Assembly: GCA_945901145.1 (NCBI GenBank) | Contig: CAMDJY010000016.1 | Location: 1-12,665 of the forward strand | Length of the DNA: 12,665 nucleotides | From: Legionella genomosp. 1 | Lineage (GTDB): Bacteria > Pseudomonadota > Gammaproteobacteria > Legionellales > Legionellaceae | Reading direction: 5' to 3' | Part shown: in pieces, positions 1 through 7,052 of the stretch | Position numbering within the stretch: position 1 is the first letter of the stretch | How the letters are laid out: the number at the start of each line of letters is the position of its first letter | Made by a program: the position numbers and the translations under genes | The notes under the pieces: generated by a model | What the model was told of the DNA's origin: nothing | Seen by the model: only the letters and a program-made list of their open reading frames with translations | Database searches by the model: none

Positions 1-212
1 GATTCTCTCACCCAATTGAATATATTTTACCTGAAGGCGTGTCTGCCGAAACCCCAACGGTAACTTCTATTGTTTTAACAGGAATTGATAAACAGCGCGT
101 TGGTCAAGTTGCATCTGAAATCAGAGCTTTTAGACCGCCAGAACCTTACAAAGGTAAAGGCATTAAGTACGCTGGAGAAGTCATTATACGCAAAGAAGCC
201 AAAAAGAAATAA
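1..212 (+). CDS. rplF: 50S ribosomal protein L6 (C-terminal part, 5' end outside window)
   Basis: This is the last 69 codons of ribosomal protein L6, read from base 3 and ending with TAA at 210-212. L6 is a large-subunit protein that binds 23S rRNA near the factor-binding region. The visible end contains the family's conserved stretch around [18 protein letters not shown], followed by [15 protein letters not shown], which is the usual basic C-terminus. L6 is normally about 177 residues, so roughly 60% lies upstream of the window. It is followed after ten bases by rplR, the standard order in the spc operon. The reading frame is intact over everything visible. Confidence 0.97.
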   Translation, partial: FSHPIEYILPEGVSAETPTVTSIVLTGIDKQRVGQVASEIRAFRPPEPYKGKGIKYAGEVIIRKEAKKK

Positions 213-222
213 GGTGTAAATA

Positions 223-582
223 ATGAATAAAAAACAGTCACGAAATCGACGAGGATTAAAAACAAAAGCTGTGATTAGACATCATTCTAACCGACCTCGT
301 TTGGTTGTTTATAGAAGTGGCGTTCATATCTACTCACAAATTTTGGTTCAAGGTGAAAAAGGCGATCAAGTTATCGCTTCTTGCTCAACCCTGGATAAAA
401 TTTTACGTCCTGAATTAAAGGGTAATAAGTGTGACCAAGCATTCGAAGTAGGTAAATTACTTGCATTACGTGCTAAAGAGCGTGAAATAGTCGATGTGGC
501 TTTTGACCGTGCTGGGTATAAATATCATGGTCGGGTAAAAGCATTAGCAACTGGTGCGCGCGAAGGCGGATTGAATTTTTAA
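223..582 (+). CDS. rplR: 50S ribosomal protein L18
   Basis: This encodes L18 (119 residues, close to the family's usual 117-120), a 5S rRNA-binding protein of the central protuberance that works with L5 and L25. The N-terminus is very basic ([16 protein letters not shown]), which is the rRNA-binding tail. The core shows the RPRLVVYRS strand, IYSQI, and the C-terminal [26 protein letters not shown] signature, where FDR-x-G-Y-x-YHGRV-x-ALA-x-GAREGGL is typical of the family. An AAGG Shine-Dalgarno at 211-214 supports the ATG. It sits between rplF and rpsE in the spc operon. Confidence 0.98.
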   Translation: MNKKQSRNRRGLKTKAVIRHHSNRPRLVVYRSGVHIYSQILVQGEKGDQVIASCSTLDKILRPELKGNKCDQAFEVGKLLALRAKEREIVDVAFDRAGYKYHGRVKALATGAREGGLNF

Positions 583-591
583 GGAACAGTT

Positions 592-1098
592 ATGGCATTT
601 GATGATTCAACAAAAACAGACGGGTATCAAGAAAAATTAGTATCGGTCACACGAACTGCAAAAGTAGTTAAGGGCGGTCGCGTATTTGGTTTTGCTGTAC
701 TCGTTGTTGTTGGCGATGGTAAAGGTAAAATAGGTTTTGGTCGTGGTAAAGCAAGAGAAGTACCAATTGCAATTCAAAAAGCAATGGATCAAGCCAGAAA
801 AAATATGGTTTATGTACATTTGGCTGGCAAAACAATCCACCATAAAATCAACTGGCAGTATGGTGCTTCAAAAATATTTATGGCTCCTGCCCCAGAAGGT
901 ACCGGAATCAAGGCAGGTGGAGCCATGCGTGCTGTTCTTGAAGTACTTGGTGTTCAGAATATATCTGCCAAAATTATTGGATCAGCAAACCCAAGTAATA
1001 TTGTTAGAGCAACAGTGGGAGCGCTTACAAATATAGCTACACCTGAATACGTAGCTGCCAAGCGTGGCAAATCAGTTGATGAAGTAACGGCGGGCTAA
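592..1098 (+). CDS. rpsE: 30S ribosomal protein S5
   Basis: This encodes S5 (168 residues; the E. coli protein has 167), a small-subunit protein at the mRNA entry site that contributes to decoding accuracy. The N-terminal double-stranded-RNA-binding-like domain (about residues 13-76) has [20 protein letters not shown] and [20 protein letters not shown]. The C-terminal domain has [20 protein letters not shown] and ends [11 protein letters not shown], all diagnostic. The ribosome binding site AAGGA (581-585) overlaps the rplR stop codon, which indicates tight coupling. A 99-residue plus-strand reading frame inside it (737-1036) is only a shadow. Confidence 0.98.
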   Translation: MAFDDSTKTDGYQEKLVSVTRTAKVVKGGRVFGFAVLVVVGDGKGKIGFGRGKAREVPIAIQKAMDQARKNMVYVHLAGKTIHHKINWQYGASKIFMAPAPEGTGIKAGGAMRAVLEVLGVQNISAKIIGSANPSNIVRATVGALTNIATPEYVAAKRGKSVDEVTAG

Positions 1099-1099
1099 T

Positions 1100-1285
1100 A
1101 TGCATAAACAATTAAAGATCACTTTGGTAAAAAGCTTAATCGGTCGCTTGCCAAAGCATATACAAATTGCCAAACAGCTTGGCTTAAAAAAGATGAACAG
1201 CAGTGTTGTCCATGAAGACAACGCATCTATCCGCGGTATGTTAAATATTATCGGATATCTTTTAAGTATCGAGGAGACAGTATAA
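1100..1285 (+). CDS. rpmD: 50S ribosomal protein L30
   Basis: This encodes L30 (61 residues; the usual bacterial length is about 59-61), a small large-subunit protein with a ferredoxin-like fold. The sequence has the family pattern [16 protein letters not shown], then a leucine-rich helix with [21 protein letters not shown], then [11 protein letters not shown] at the C-terminus. It begins one base after the rpsE stop codon. Its own stop TAA (1283-1285) shares an A with the rplO ATG, so rpsE, rpmD and rplO are likely translationally coupled. L30 is absent from some bacterial lineages; its position here is the canonical one. Confidence 0.97.
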   Translation: MHKQLKITLVKSLIGRLPKHIQIAKQLGLKKMNSSVVHEDNASIRGMLNIIGYLLSIEETV

Positions 1286-1719
1286 TGCATCTTAACACTT
1301 TATCCCCAGCAGCTGGGTCAAAGCATAACCCAAAGCGTGTTGGTAGAGGCATAGGTTCTGGTCTTGGAAAAACGAGTGGACGTGGTCATAAGGGCCAAAA
1401 AGCACGTGCAGGTGGTTTTCATAAGATTAATTTTGAAGGCGGTCAAATGCCCATTCAAAGAAGACTTCCCAAAATGGGATTTAAATCTCGACTTGCCAAA
1501 ATTACTGATGAAATTACCCTGAGCGAACTCGCGCAGCTTGATGCACAAATTATCAATCTAGATGTCGTTAAAGCCGCAGGGCTTGTAAGCAAATCTATAC
1601 ACTTTGTGAAGATTATTTTATCTGGTGAAGTAAATAAAGCAGTTCACGTGCAAGGTTTGAGAGTTACTCAGGGTGCGAGAAAGGCAATTGAAGAACTTGG
1701 CGGAACGATAGAAGCTTAA
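1285..1719 (+). CDS. rplO: 50S ribosomal protein L15
   Basis: This encodes L15 (144 residues, the usual gammaproteobacterial length), which binds 23S rRNA and acts in late large-subunit assembly. The N-terminal extended region is glycine- and lysine-rich, with [20 protein letters not shown] and KARAGG, followed by [16 protein letters not shown]. The globular C-terminal domain ends [20 protein letters not shown]. The Shine-Dalgarno GAGGAGA at 1271-1277 lies inside rpmD, and the ATG overlaps the rpmD stop by one base. It is followed after two bases by secY, the conserved arrangement in this operon. Confidence 0.98.
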   Translation: MHLNTLSPAAGSKHNPKRVGRGIGSGLGKTSGRGHKGQKARAGGFHKINFEGGQMPIQRRLPKMGFKSRLAKITDEITLSELAQLDAQIINLDVVKAAGLVSKSIHFVKIILSGEVNKAVHVQGLRVTQGARKAIEELGGTIEA

Positions 1720-1721
1720 TT

Positions 1722-3050
1722 ATGACTCATCAAAAACAACAATCAAAACATTCTGTCGGTGGTCTAGCTGAGTTAAAAGCTAGACTTTGTTTTGTTTTGA
1801 TTGGAATTTTGGTTTATCGCCTTGGGGCACATATCCCTGTTCCTGGCTTAGACCCACAGCGTCTCGCTGCTTTTTTCACCGAACAACAAAATACAATCTT
1901 CGGATTATTTAATATGTTTTCTGGTGGTGCTCTATCTCGCGTGACTGTTTTTGCTATTGGAATTATGCCTTATATAACGGCATCTATTATGACACAATTG
2001 TTTTCTATGGTGCTTCCATCTCTTGAGCAGCTAAAAAAAGAAGGTGAAGCAGGACGTAGAAAGATAAATCAATATACACGTTACCTTACCTTAATTTTGT
2101 CTATTTTTCAATCATTTGGCATGACTCGATGGCTAGTAGCTCAACATATTGCATTAAATCCTGATATTTCATTTTATACTATATCAGTAATAACGCTCGT
2201 GACCGGAACCATGTTTCTCATGTGGCTTGGTGAACAAATGACCGAGAATGGTGTAGGCAATGGTATATCCCTATTAATTTTTTCTGGGATTGTTTCCAGC
2301 ATGCCGAATGCGCTTGCCTCTGTATTTCAGCAAGTTAAAGAAGGCCAAATGCAGGTTTTAACTTTGTTAATTGTTACACTTATCGTTGTCTCAGTGACTG
2401 CTTTTGTTGTATTCGTCGAACGAGGGCAACGTAGAATCCGTGTGAACTATGCGCAGAGAACTCAAGGACGTAAAGTCTATGCAGCACAGACTAGTCATTT
2501 ACCCTTAAAGATAAACATGTCTGGTGTTATTCCACCCATTTTTGCATCAAGTATTATTTTATTGCCTGCTACTATTGCTCAATTTTTTGGTCATGGCAAA
2601 GGTATGGATTGGCTTGCTGACATTGGCATGGCACTATCCCCAGGTCAGCCGTTGTATCTTATCGTTTATGCTGTAGCTATTTTATTTTTTGCTTTTTTCT
2701 ATACTGCTTTGGTATTTAATCCTAAAGATACAGCTGATAATTTAAAGAAGTCAGCAGCTTATATCCCAGGGATACGCCCTGGCGAACAAACATCTAATTA
2801 TATAGACGGCGTTATGACACGCTTGACTCTAGCGGGATCACTTTATTTGGTATTGGTATGTTTACTACCACAGATTTTAATGTATGCCTGGCATGTGCCA
2901 TTTTATTTTGGTGGAACTTCGTTATTGATTATTGTTGTAGTTATCATGGACTTTGTTGCTCAGGTGCAAGCGCACATGATGGCGCAGCAATATGAGTCTT
3001 TAATGAAGAAATCAAATTTCAAAGGGACCAAACTTCCTGGTCTATTATGA
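1722..3050 (+). CDS. secY: Preprotein translocase subunit SecY
   Basis: SecY is the channel-forming subunit of the inner-membrane SecYEG translocon, through which SecA pushes secretory proteins and ribosomes insert membrane proteins. The 442-residue length and about ten hydrophobic segments match the family. Signatures visible include [12 protein letters not shown] early, [26 protein letters not shown] around TM2, the [18 protein letters not shown] segment, [11 protein letters not shown] in the cytosolic loop, [15 protein letters not shown] around TM7, and the C-terminal FKGTKLPG tail. It starts two bases after rplO with only a weak ribosome binding site, so translation probably depends on coupling. 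The signal-peptide-bearing proteins in this window (IcmX and DotA) would use this pathway. Confidence 0.98.
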   Translation: MTHQKQQSKHSVGGLAELKARLCFVLIGILVYRLGAHIPVPGLDPQRLAAFFTEQQNTIFGLFNMFSGGALSRVTVFAIGIMPYITASIMTQLFSMVLPSLEQLKKEGEAGRRKINQYTRYLTLILSIFQSFGMTRWLVAQHIALNPDISFYTISVITLVTGTMFLMWLGEQMTENGVGNGISLLIFSGIVSSMPNALASVFQQVKEGQMQVLTLLIVTLIVVSVTAFVVFVERGQRRIRVNYAQRTQGRKVYAAQTSHLPLKINMSGVIPPIFASSIILLPATIAQFFGHGKGMDWLADIGMALSPGQPLYLIVYAVAILFFAFFYTALVFNPKDTADNLKKSAAYIPGIRPGEQTSNYIDGVMTRLTLAGSLYLVLVCLLPQILMYAWHVPFYFGGTSLLIIVVVIMDFVAQVQAHMMAQQYESLMKKSNFKGTKLPGLL

Positions 3051-3069
3051 TTGTTATTGGAGTATATCA

Positions 3070-3183
3070 ATGAAAGTAAGAGCATCAGTAAAGCGTATAT
3101 GTCGTAATTGTAAAGTCGTTAAGCGCAGCAGAACTGTTAGAGTTATCTGTAGTGATGGACGTCATAAACAAAGACAAGGTTAA
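3070..3183 (+). CDS. rpmJ: 50S ribosomal protein L36
   Basis: This very short gene encodes L36 (37 residues, [15 protein letters not shown] at the start and GRHKQRQG at the end). L36 is the smallest large-subunit protein and binds 23S rRNA domain VI. The zinc-ribbon ligands of the C+ form are present: Cys11, Cys14, Cys27 and His32. It lies 19 bases after secY, with a GGAG ribosome binding site just upstream of its ATG at 3070-3072, and it ends in TAA at 3181-3183. Its position between secY and rpsM is canonical. The retained zinc ligands mean this is the zinc-dependent paralogue type and not the zinc-free C- type induced on zinc starvation. Confidence 0.97.
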   Translation: MKVRASVKRICRNCKVVKRSRTVRVICSDGRHKQRQG

Positions 3184-3191
3184 TTTGTTGC

Positions 3192-3220
3192 TTGATTTTA
3201 AAGCGTGATCCTTGTATGCT
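3192..3220 (+). promoter_or_regulatory. Predicted sigma-70 promoter of the alpha operon
   Basis: Within the 89-base gap between rpmJ and rpsM there is TTGATT (3192-3197), a 17-base spacer and TATGCT (3215-3220), a good match to the -35 and -10 consensus with ideal spacing. Transcription would start near 3227 and give a leader of about 45 bases before rpsM. Having a promoter at the start of the alpha operon agrees with the separate alpha promoter known in E. coli. In E. coli, S4 represses this operon through a leader pseudoknot; I see no convincing counterpart in this short leader. Confidence 0.6.
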
Positions 3221-3272
3221 TCTGTCCCTCTAAGAGATAGTTGTAGCAAGTTTAAATAATTCGGAGAAATGA

Positions 3273-3626
3273 ATGGCTCGTATAGCAGGTGTTAATATTG
3301 CAGATCACAAACATCTTGTGATTGCCCTAACCTCAATCTACGGTATTGGCAGACCAACTGCGTTAAAATTATGTCAACAAACCGGAATTGAACCTGCAAC
3401 TAAAGTTGCACAATTATCAGAGCAGGAGCTCGAGGCGTTACGTACCCAAATCGCAACGATTACTGTTGAAGGTGATTTACGTCGTTCAGTCTCAATGAAT
3501 ATAAAACGTTTGATGGACTTAGGCTGTTATCGGGGATTGCGTCACCGTCGAGGTTTACCTTTACGTGGCCAGCGCACGAAGACCAATGCGAGAACGCGAA
3601 AAGGTCGTCGTAAGAGTAATGTATGA
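3273..3626 (+). CDS. rpsM: 30S ribosomal protein S13
   Basis: This encodes S13 (117 residues; the usual length is 117-122), a small-subunit head protein that contacts the P-site tRNA and forms bridges to L5 and L31. The start [20 protein letters not shown], the helix-two-turn-helix segment YGIGRPTA, and the basic tail [20 protein letters not shown] with RKGRRK are family signatures. GGAG at 3263-3266 places the start at 3273; an ATG four bases earlier is out of frame with the protein. It is the first gene of the alpha operon and ends 21 bases before rpsK. Confidence 0.98.
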   Translation: MARIAGVNIADHKHLVIALTSIYGIGRPTALKLCQQTGIEPATKVAQLSEQELEALRTQIATITVEGDLRRSVSMNIKRLMDLGCYRGLRHRRGLPLRGQRTKTNARTRKGRRKSNV

Positions 3627-3647
3627 TTTTTCATGTAGGAACATAAG

Positions 3648-4046
3648 ATGGCTATAAGTAAGGCTAAGCAACAAAAAGTTAGGAAAAAAGTCAAACGCAT
3701 AGTAACTGATGGTATTGTTCATGTTCATGCGTCTTTTAACAATACGATTGTCACATTTACAGATAGACAAGGTAACGCTTTATGCTGGGCAACGTCTGGT
3801 GGTTCAGGCTTTAGAGGTTCTAGAAAAAGCACCCCTTACGCTGCTCAAATTGCGACTGAACGAGCTGCTGCAGTTGCTAAAGAGTATGGAATGAAGTCTG
3901 TTGCTGTTTTTATTCATGGTCCCGGCCCTGGTCGTGAGTCAACGATCCGTGAGCTGATTTCACAAGACTTTAAAATAGTAGAGATTACCGATGTAACCGG
4001 AATTCCACATAATGGTTGCAAGGCGCCGAAAAAACGTCGCGTATAA
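3648..4046 (+). CDS. rpsK: 30S ribosomal protein S11
   Basis: This encodes S11 (132 residues; E. coli has 129), a small-subunit platform protein that helps shape the mRNA exit region. The core shows [20 protein letters not shown] and the segment [20 protein letters not shown]. The C-terminal signature is [13 protein letters not shown], then [20 protein letters not shown], in which the GxPHNGCxPxKxRRx ending is nearly invariant. AGGA at 3637-3640 is the ribosome binding site. The N-terminus is lysine-rich ([17 protein letters not shown]), as is common. It is followed 17 bases later by rpsD. Confidence 0.98.
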   Translation: MAISKAKQQKVRKKVKRIVTDGIVHVHASFNNTIVTFTDRQGNALCWATSGGSGFRGSRKSTPYAAQIATERAAAVAKEYGMKSVAVFIHGPGPGRESTIRELISQDFKIVEITDVTGIPHNGCKAPKKRRV

Positions 4047-4063
4047 GATTTAGGAGTTATTCA

Positions 4064-4684
4064 ATGGCTAGATATCTTGGTCCAAAATGTAAACATTCAC
4101 GACGTGAAGGTAAAGATTTATACCTTAAAAGCGGTTTTCGTGATTACAAGTCAAAATGTAGATCAGAAAAACTTCCTGGTCAACATGGTGACAAGCGCCC
4201 ACGTTTAAGTGATTATGGTTTGCAGTTACGTGAAAAACAGATGATACGTCGTTTGTATGGTGTTTTAGAAAAGCAGTTCAGAAACTATTATGCTAAAGCT
4301 GCACGTCAAAAGGGTGCAACTGGTGAAAATTTAGTATTGCTTTTAGAGCAACGATTAGACAATGTTGTCTACCGCATGGGTTTCGCAAGTACCCGAGCTG
4401 AAGCTCGTCAATTAGTGACTCATAAGGCCATACTAGTTAACGATGAACTAGTCAATATCCCATCTTTTTTAGTGAAGAAAGGTGATAAAATTTCTGTTCG
4501 TCAAAAAGCTAAATCACAAGGAAGAATTGTTGCGGCAGTCGCTCTATCTGAGCAACGTAATCCATGTGATTGGATTACAGTAGATACTTCTGCGTTTACA
4601 GGGACTCTCTCTTCGCTACCGAGCTTAGAAGATTTATCCGGTTATTTTAACGTAAACTTAGTTGTAGAACTTTACTCTAAGTAA
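4064..4684 (+). CDS. rpsD: 30S ribosomal protein S4
   Basis: This encodes S4 (206 residues, identical in length to E. coli S4), which nucleates 30S assembly by binding the 5' domain of 16S rRNA and, in enterobacteria, represses its own operon. I start at ATG 4064 because it gives the family N-terminus [16 protein letters not shown] and has a TAGGAG ribosome binding site at 4051-4056. An in-frame upstream ATG at 4016 lies inside rpsK and only adds 16 residues. Other signatures are [33 protein letters not shown], and the S4 RNA-binding domain [20 protein letters not shown]. Cysteines at 9 and 32 remain, but the full four-cysteine zinc site is not present. The ending NLVVELYSK is standard. Confidence 0.97.
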   Translation: MARYLGPKCKHSRREGKDLYLKSGFRDYKSKCRSEKLPGQHGDKRPRLSDYGLQLREKQMIRRLYGVLEKQFRNYYAKAARQKGATGENLVLLLEQRLDNVVYRMGFASTRAEARQLVTHKAILVNDELVNIPSFLVKKGDKISVRQKAKSQGRIVAAVALSEQRNPCDWITVDTSAFTGTLSSLPSLEDLSGYFNVNLVVELYSK

Positions 4685-4702
4685 GACTGGAGGCATAACC
4701 CA

Positions 4703-5695
4703 ATGTATACAGATATTAACGAAATGCTTACCCCCAAGGTTCTTAAAGTGCACTTTGATACCCTAAATCAAAGCCGTATCGTACTTGAACCTTTAGAGCG
4801 CGGTTTTGGTCACACACTTGGTAATGCCTTGCGTCGAATTTTAATCTCATCTATGCCTGGTTCTGCTATTACTGAAGTTGTGATAGAAGGCGTTCTTCAC
4901 GAATATAGTACTATTGAAGGCGTCGAAGAAGACGTTGTCAATATTTTATTAAACTTAAAAGATGTTGCTATTCGCATGTCCGTAGGTCAAACCGCTACCT
5001 TAACTCTTATAAAAGAAGGTCCAGGACAAGTTACTGCAGGCGATATTCAATTAACTCATGGGGTTGAATTACTTAACCCTGAATTAGTTATTGCTAATTT
5101 AAATGACCGTGGTCGTTTAAATATGGTCCTTACAGTCGAAAAAGGTATTGGTTTTCATTCAACAGACACATTTGTAAGACATTTAGACGATGAAACTTTA
5201 AATAAATCTGTCGGCAAATTAAAAATTGATAATACTTTTTCACCTGTTAAAAAAGTTTCCTACACCGTTGAAAATACTCGTGTTGAAAATCGTACTGATC
5301 TTGATAAACTAACGATTGATTTGCATACCAATGGTACGCTTGATCCAGAAGAAGCCATTCGTATTTCAGCAAGTATTTTGCAGCGACAATTACATGCTTT
5401 CGTTGACATGAAATTTGAAGAGTCACAACTAGATAGTAAAGAATCACATCAATTTGATCCTGTTTTATTGCGTCCAGTTGATGATTTAGAATTAACCGTG
5501 CGTTCTGCAAATTGCTTAAAAGCTGAAAATATTTTCTTTATAGGCGATTTAGTTCAAAAATCAGAAAACGAATTATTAAAAACACCAAATCTAGGTAAGA
5601 AATCATTGACTGAGATTAAAGATGTGTTAGCAACACGTTCCCTTTCACTCGGCATGAAACTTGAGAATTGGCCGCCTGAAAACCTCGGCGAATAA
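4703..5695 (+). CDS. rpoA: DNA-directed RNA polymerase subunit alpha
   Basis: RpoA (330 residues; E. coli has 329) dimerises to scaffold RNA polymerase assembly, and its C-terminal domain contacts UP-element DNA and activators. The N-terminal domain carries [20 protein letters not shown] and [16 protein letters not shown]. The linker runs around residue 240. The C-terminal domain contains [35 protein letters not shown] and [17 protein letters not shown], ending [17 protein letters not shown] strong GGAGG ribosome binding site at 4689-4693 precedes the ATG. The first 20 residues ([20 protein letters not shown]) are less conserved than the rest, as usual for this family. It lies 18 bases after rpsD. 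Confidence 0.98.
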   Translation: MYTDINEMLTPKVLKVHFDTLNQSRIVLEPLERGFGHTLGNALRRILISSMPGSAITEVVIEGVLHEYSTIEGVEEDVVNILLNLKDVAIRMSVGQTATLTLIKEGPGQVTAGDIQLTHGVELLNPELVIANLNDRGRLNMVLTVEKGIGFHSTDTFVRHLDDETLNKSVGKLKIDNTFSPVKKVSYTVENTRVENRTDLDKLTIDLHTNGTLDPEEAIRISASILQRQLHAFVDMKFEESQLDSKESHQFDPVLLRPVDDLELTVRSANCLKAENIFFIGDLVQKSENELLKTPNLGKKSLTEIKDVLATRSLSLGMKLENWPPENLGE

Positions 5696-5713
5696 TCATT
5701 AGGAGTCTTTTTT

Positions 5714-6121
5714 ATGCGTCACCGTAATATCGGTCGGCATTTTAGCCGGACCAGTAGTCACCGTAAGGCCATGTTTTCTAATATGTGCACTTCCTTGATC
5801 GAACATGAATTAATTAAAACAACTTTGCCGAAAGCCAAAGAATTACGCCGTTACATAGAACCTTTAATTACTGTCAGTAAATCAGATTCTGTTGCCTCAC
5901 GTAGACATGTATTTGATCGCTTACGTTCCAAGAGCGCAGTTGGAAAGCTATTTACGGTTCTTGGACCTCGTTACGTTGAGCGTCCTGGCGGTTATGTTCG
6001 GGTATTAAAATGTGGTTTTAGACCAGGTGACAACGCACCTATGGCAATAATCGAGCTTGTTGATCGACCCGTTGAATTAGAAACCGAAGAAGATACTAAA
6101 GACGAAGAAATAGTCTCTTGA
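5714..6121 (+). CDS. rplQ: 50S ribosomal protein L17
   Basis: This encodes L17 (135 residues; E. coli has 127), a large-subunit protein near the peptide exit tunnel. The N-terminus [20 protein letters not shown], then [19 protein letters not shown], and later [20 protein letters not shown] and [15 protein letters not shown] are diagnostic. The C-terminal extension is acidic ([15 protein letters not shown]), a common variable tail. AGGAG upstream of the ATG is a good ribosome binding site. It is the last gene of the alpha operon, directly followed by an intrinsic terminator, and it converges with a minus-strand gene that ends 61 bases away. Confidence 0.98.
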   Translation: MRHRNIGRHFSRTSSHRKAMFSNMCTSLIEHELIKTTLPKAKELRRYIEPLITVSKSDSVASRRHVFDRLRSKSAVGKLFTVLGPRYVERPGGYVRVLKCGFRPGDNAPMAIIELVDRPVELETEEDTKDEEIVS

Positions 6122-6144
6122 TATGATTTTAATACCATTTTATT

Positions 6145-6165
6145 AAGCCCGTAAGGGCTTTTTTT
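6145..6165 (+). terminator. Intrinsic terminator of the alpha operon
   Basis: A six-base perfect stem AAGCCC/GGGCTT with a GTAA tetraloop (6145-6160) is followed directly by five more T residues, so the T tract is seven long counting the end of the stem. It lies 24 bases after the rplQ stop and is a textbook rho-independent terminator for plus-strand transcription. On the minus strand the same hairpin is followed by TTAATAAAAT, a poor U tract, so it would end transcripts from the convergent minus-strand gene less well. Confidence 0.9.
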
Positions 6166-6182
6166 ATGTGTAGCATATTCAT

Positions 6183-7013
6183 TTAACGTTTATAGTTGGT
6201 CTTATTTTCTGTTAGTTCTCCCTTTGATTCTATATTTTCGTCATTACTTGATTTGTCTGATTTTGTAGTGTATCCCTCGGGGCTTGAATCATCTTCGAAT
6301 TCGTTACGCCAATAATTATCATATTCAAGATCATAAGCTTGAACTAGTATATCTAAGCCTTCTAGATCGTTTCTTAACTCGCTGACGTCGAGTTCGCAAG
6401 GGGCGACTATTTGAATAAACACTAATGCTTTCAGCGTGTTGATTGTGTTTTTATGCGTTCTATGTCCGCTCCAGTATGCTGCTATTGCTTCATCATCTGC
6501 GCGCCAAATCTTAAGACTTTCAATGCTTTTACTACGAAGTCTGCCATCTGGAGTAACGATATCTGTGTTGATGAGTCGGAGCGCCATTCCGATATCTACA
6601 CAGTAGACTTTACCATGATCATCAGTAATGAAATTTTTTTTGACTGTGGCATCTATAACAATTCTGCCGGCATAATTATATATATCAATGACCGCATTTC
6701 TAATTTCTTCATCAGTTGATTGTTGCCCTTCAATGTAGTTGGATACCCAACCCTCTACGCCTGCTATGGTTTCAACTTTAGCCGGATGAAATAACCCTGA
6801 TTTGATTTCCTCAGCATAAATTTCGTTCCATACTCTAACAGAACGCACCGGGCTATCGGCAGTTAGGCTTGGATGTTTTTGAACTTTGAAAACACTATGT
6901 CCATCTGGGCTTCTAAAGACTAGATTGTAGGTACCGGCTCCTATAAGTTCCCAACCTAAAGCCTTAAGTTTTTCCGTTGTTTCCTTGGTGTCGATATGAT
7001 AGTAACGTTTCAT
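6183..7013 (-). CDS. Kinase-fold-like protein, candidate Dot/Icm effector
   Basis: This 276-residue protein has no family I can name, but it shows the layout of a small protein-kinase-like fold. There is a glycine-rich loop GAGTYNLVF (25-33), a VAIK-like lysine in VFKVQK (Lys43), and a possible alpha-C glutamate (Glu64 in VWNEIYAE). A hinge-like segment follows in WVSNYIEG (89-96). The catalytic-loop-like stretch IDATVKKNF has Asp121 and Asn127, and VYCVDIGMAL resembles the metal-binding DFG as Asp140-Ile-Gly142. The HRD histidine and arginine are missing and the Asp-Asn spacing is one residue longer than usual, so it may be atypical or inactive. After a helical region (about 160-230) the last 40 residues are polar and acidic, as in many Dot/Icm substrates. 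A GGAAG ribosome binding site lies at 7020-7024. No signal peptide or membrane segment is seen. It is the last gene of the minus-strand run from icmW. Host-directed kinase activity is inference. Confidence 0.75.
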   Translation of the reverse strand: MKRYYHIDTKETTEKLKALGWELIGAGTYNLVFRSPDGHSVFKVQKHPSLTADSPVRSVRVWNEIYAEEIKSGLFHPAKVETIAGVEGWVSNYIEGQQSTDEEIRNAVIDIYNYAGRIVIDATVKKNFITDDHGKVYCVDIGMALRLINTDIVTPDGRLRSKSIESLKIWRADDEAIAAYWSGHRTHKNTINTLKALVFIQIVAPCELDVSELRNDLEGLDILVQAYDLEYDNYWRNEFEDDSSPEGYTTKSDKSSNDENIESKGELTENKTNYKR

Positions 7014-7052
7014 TTTTTACTTCCAAAATAAAACAATTACTATAATATTGGA

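Noticed and set aside
737..1036. Plus-strand 99-residue frame inside rpsE
   Set aside because: It is an out-of-frame shadow of rpsE, with no ribosome binding site and unconvincing composition.
4016..4063. Upstream in-frame ATG that would lengthen S4 by 16 residues
   Set aside because: It lies inside rpsK and lacks family similarity; ATG 4064 has a good ribosome binding site and gives the exact standard 206-residue S4.
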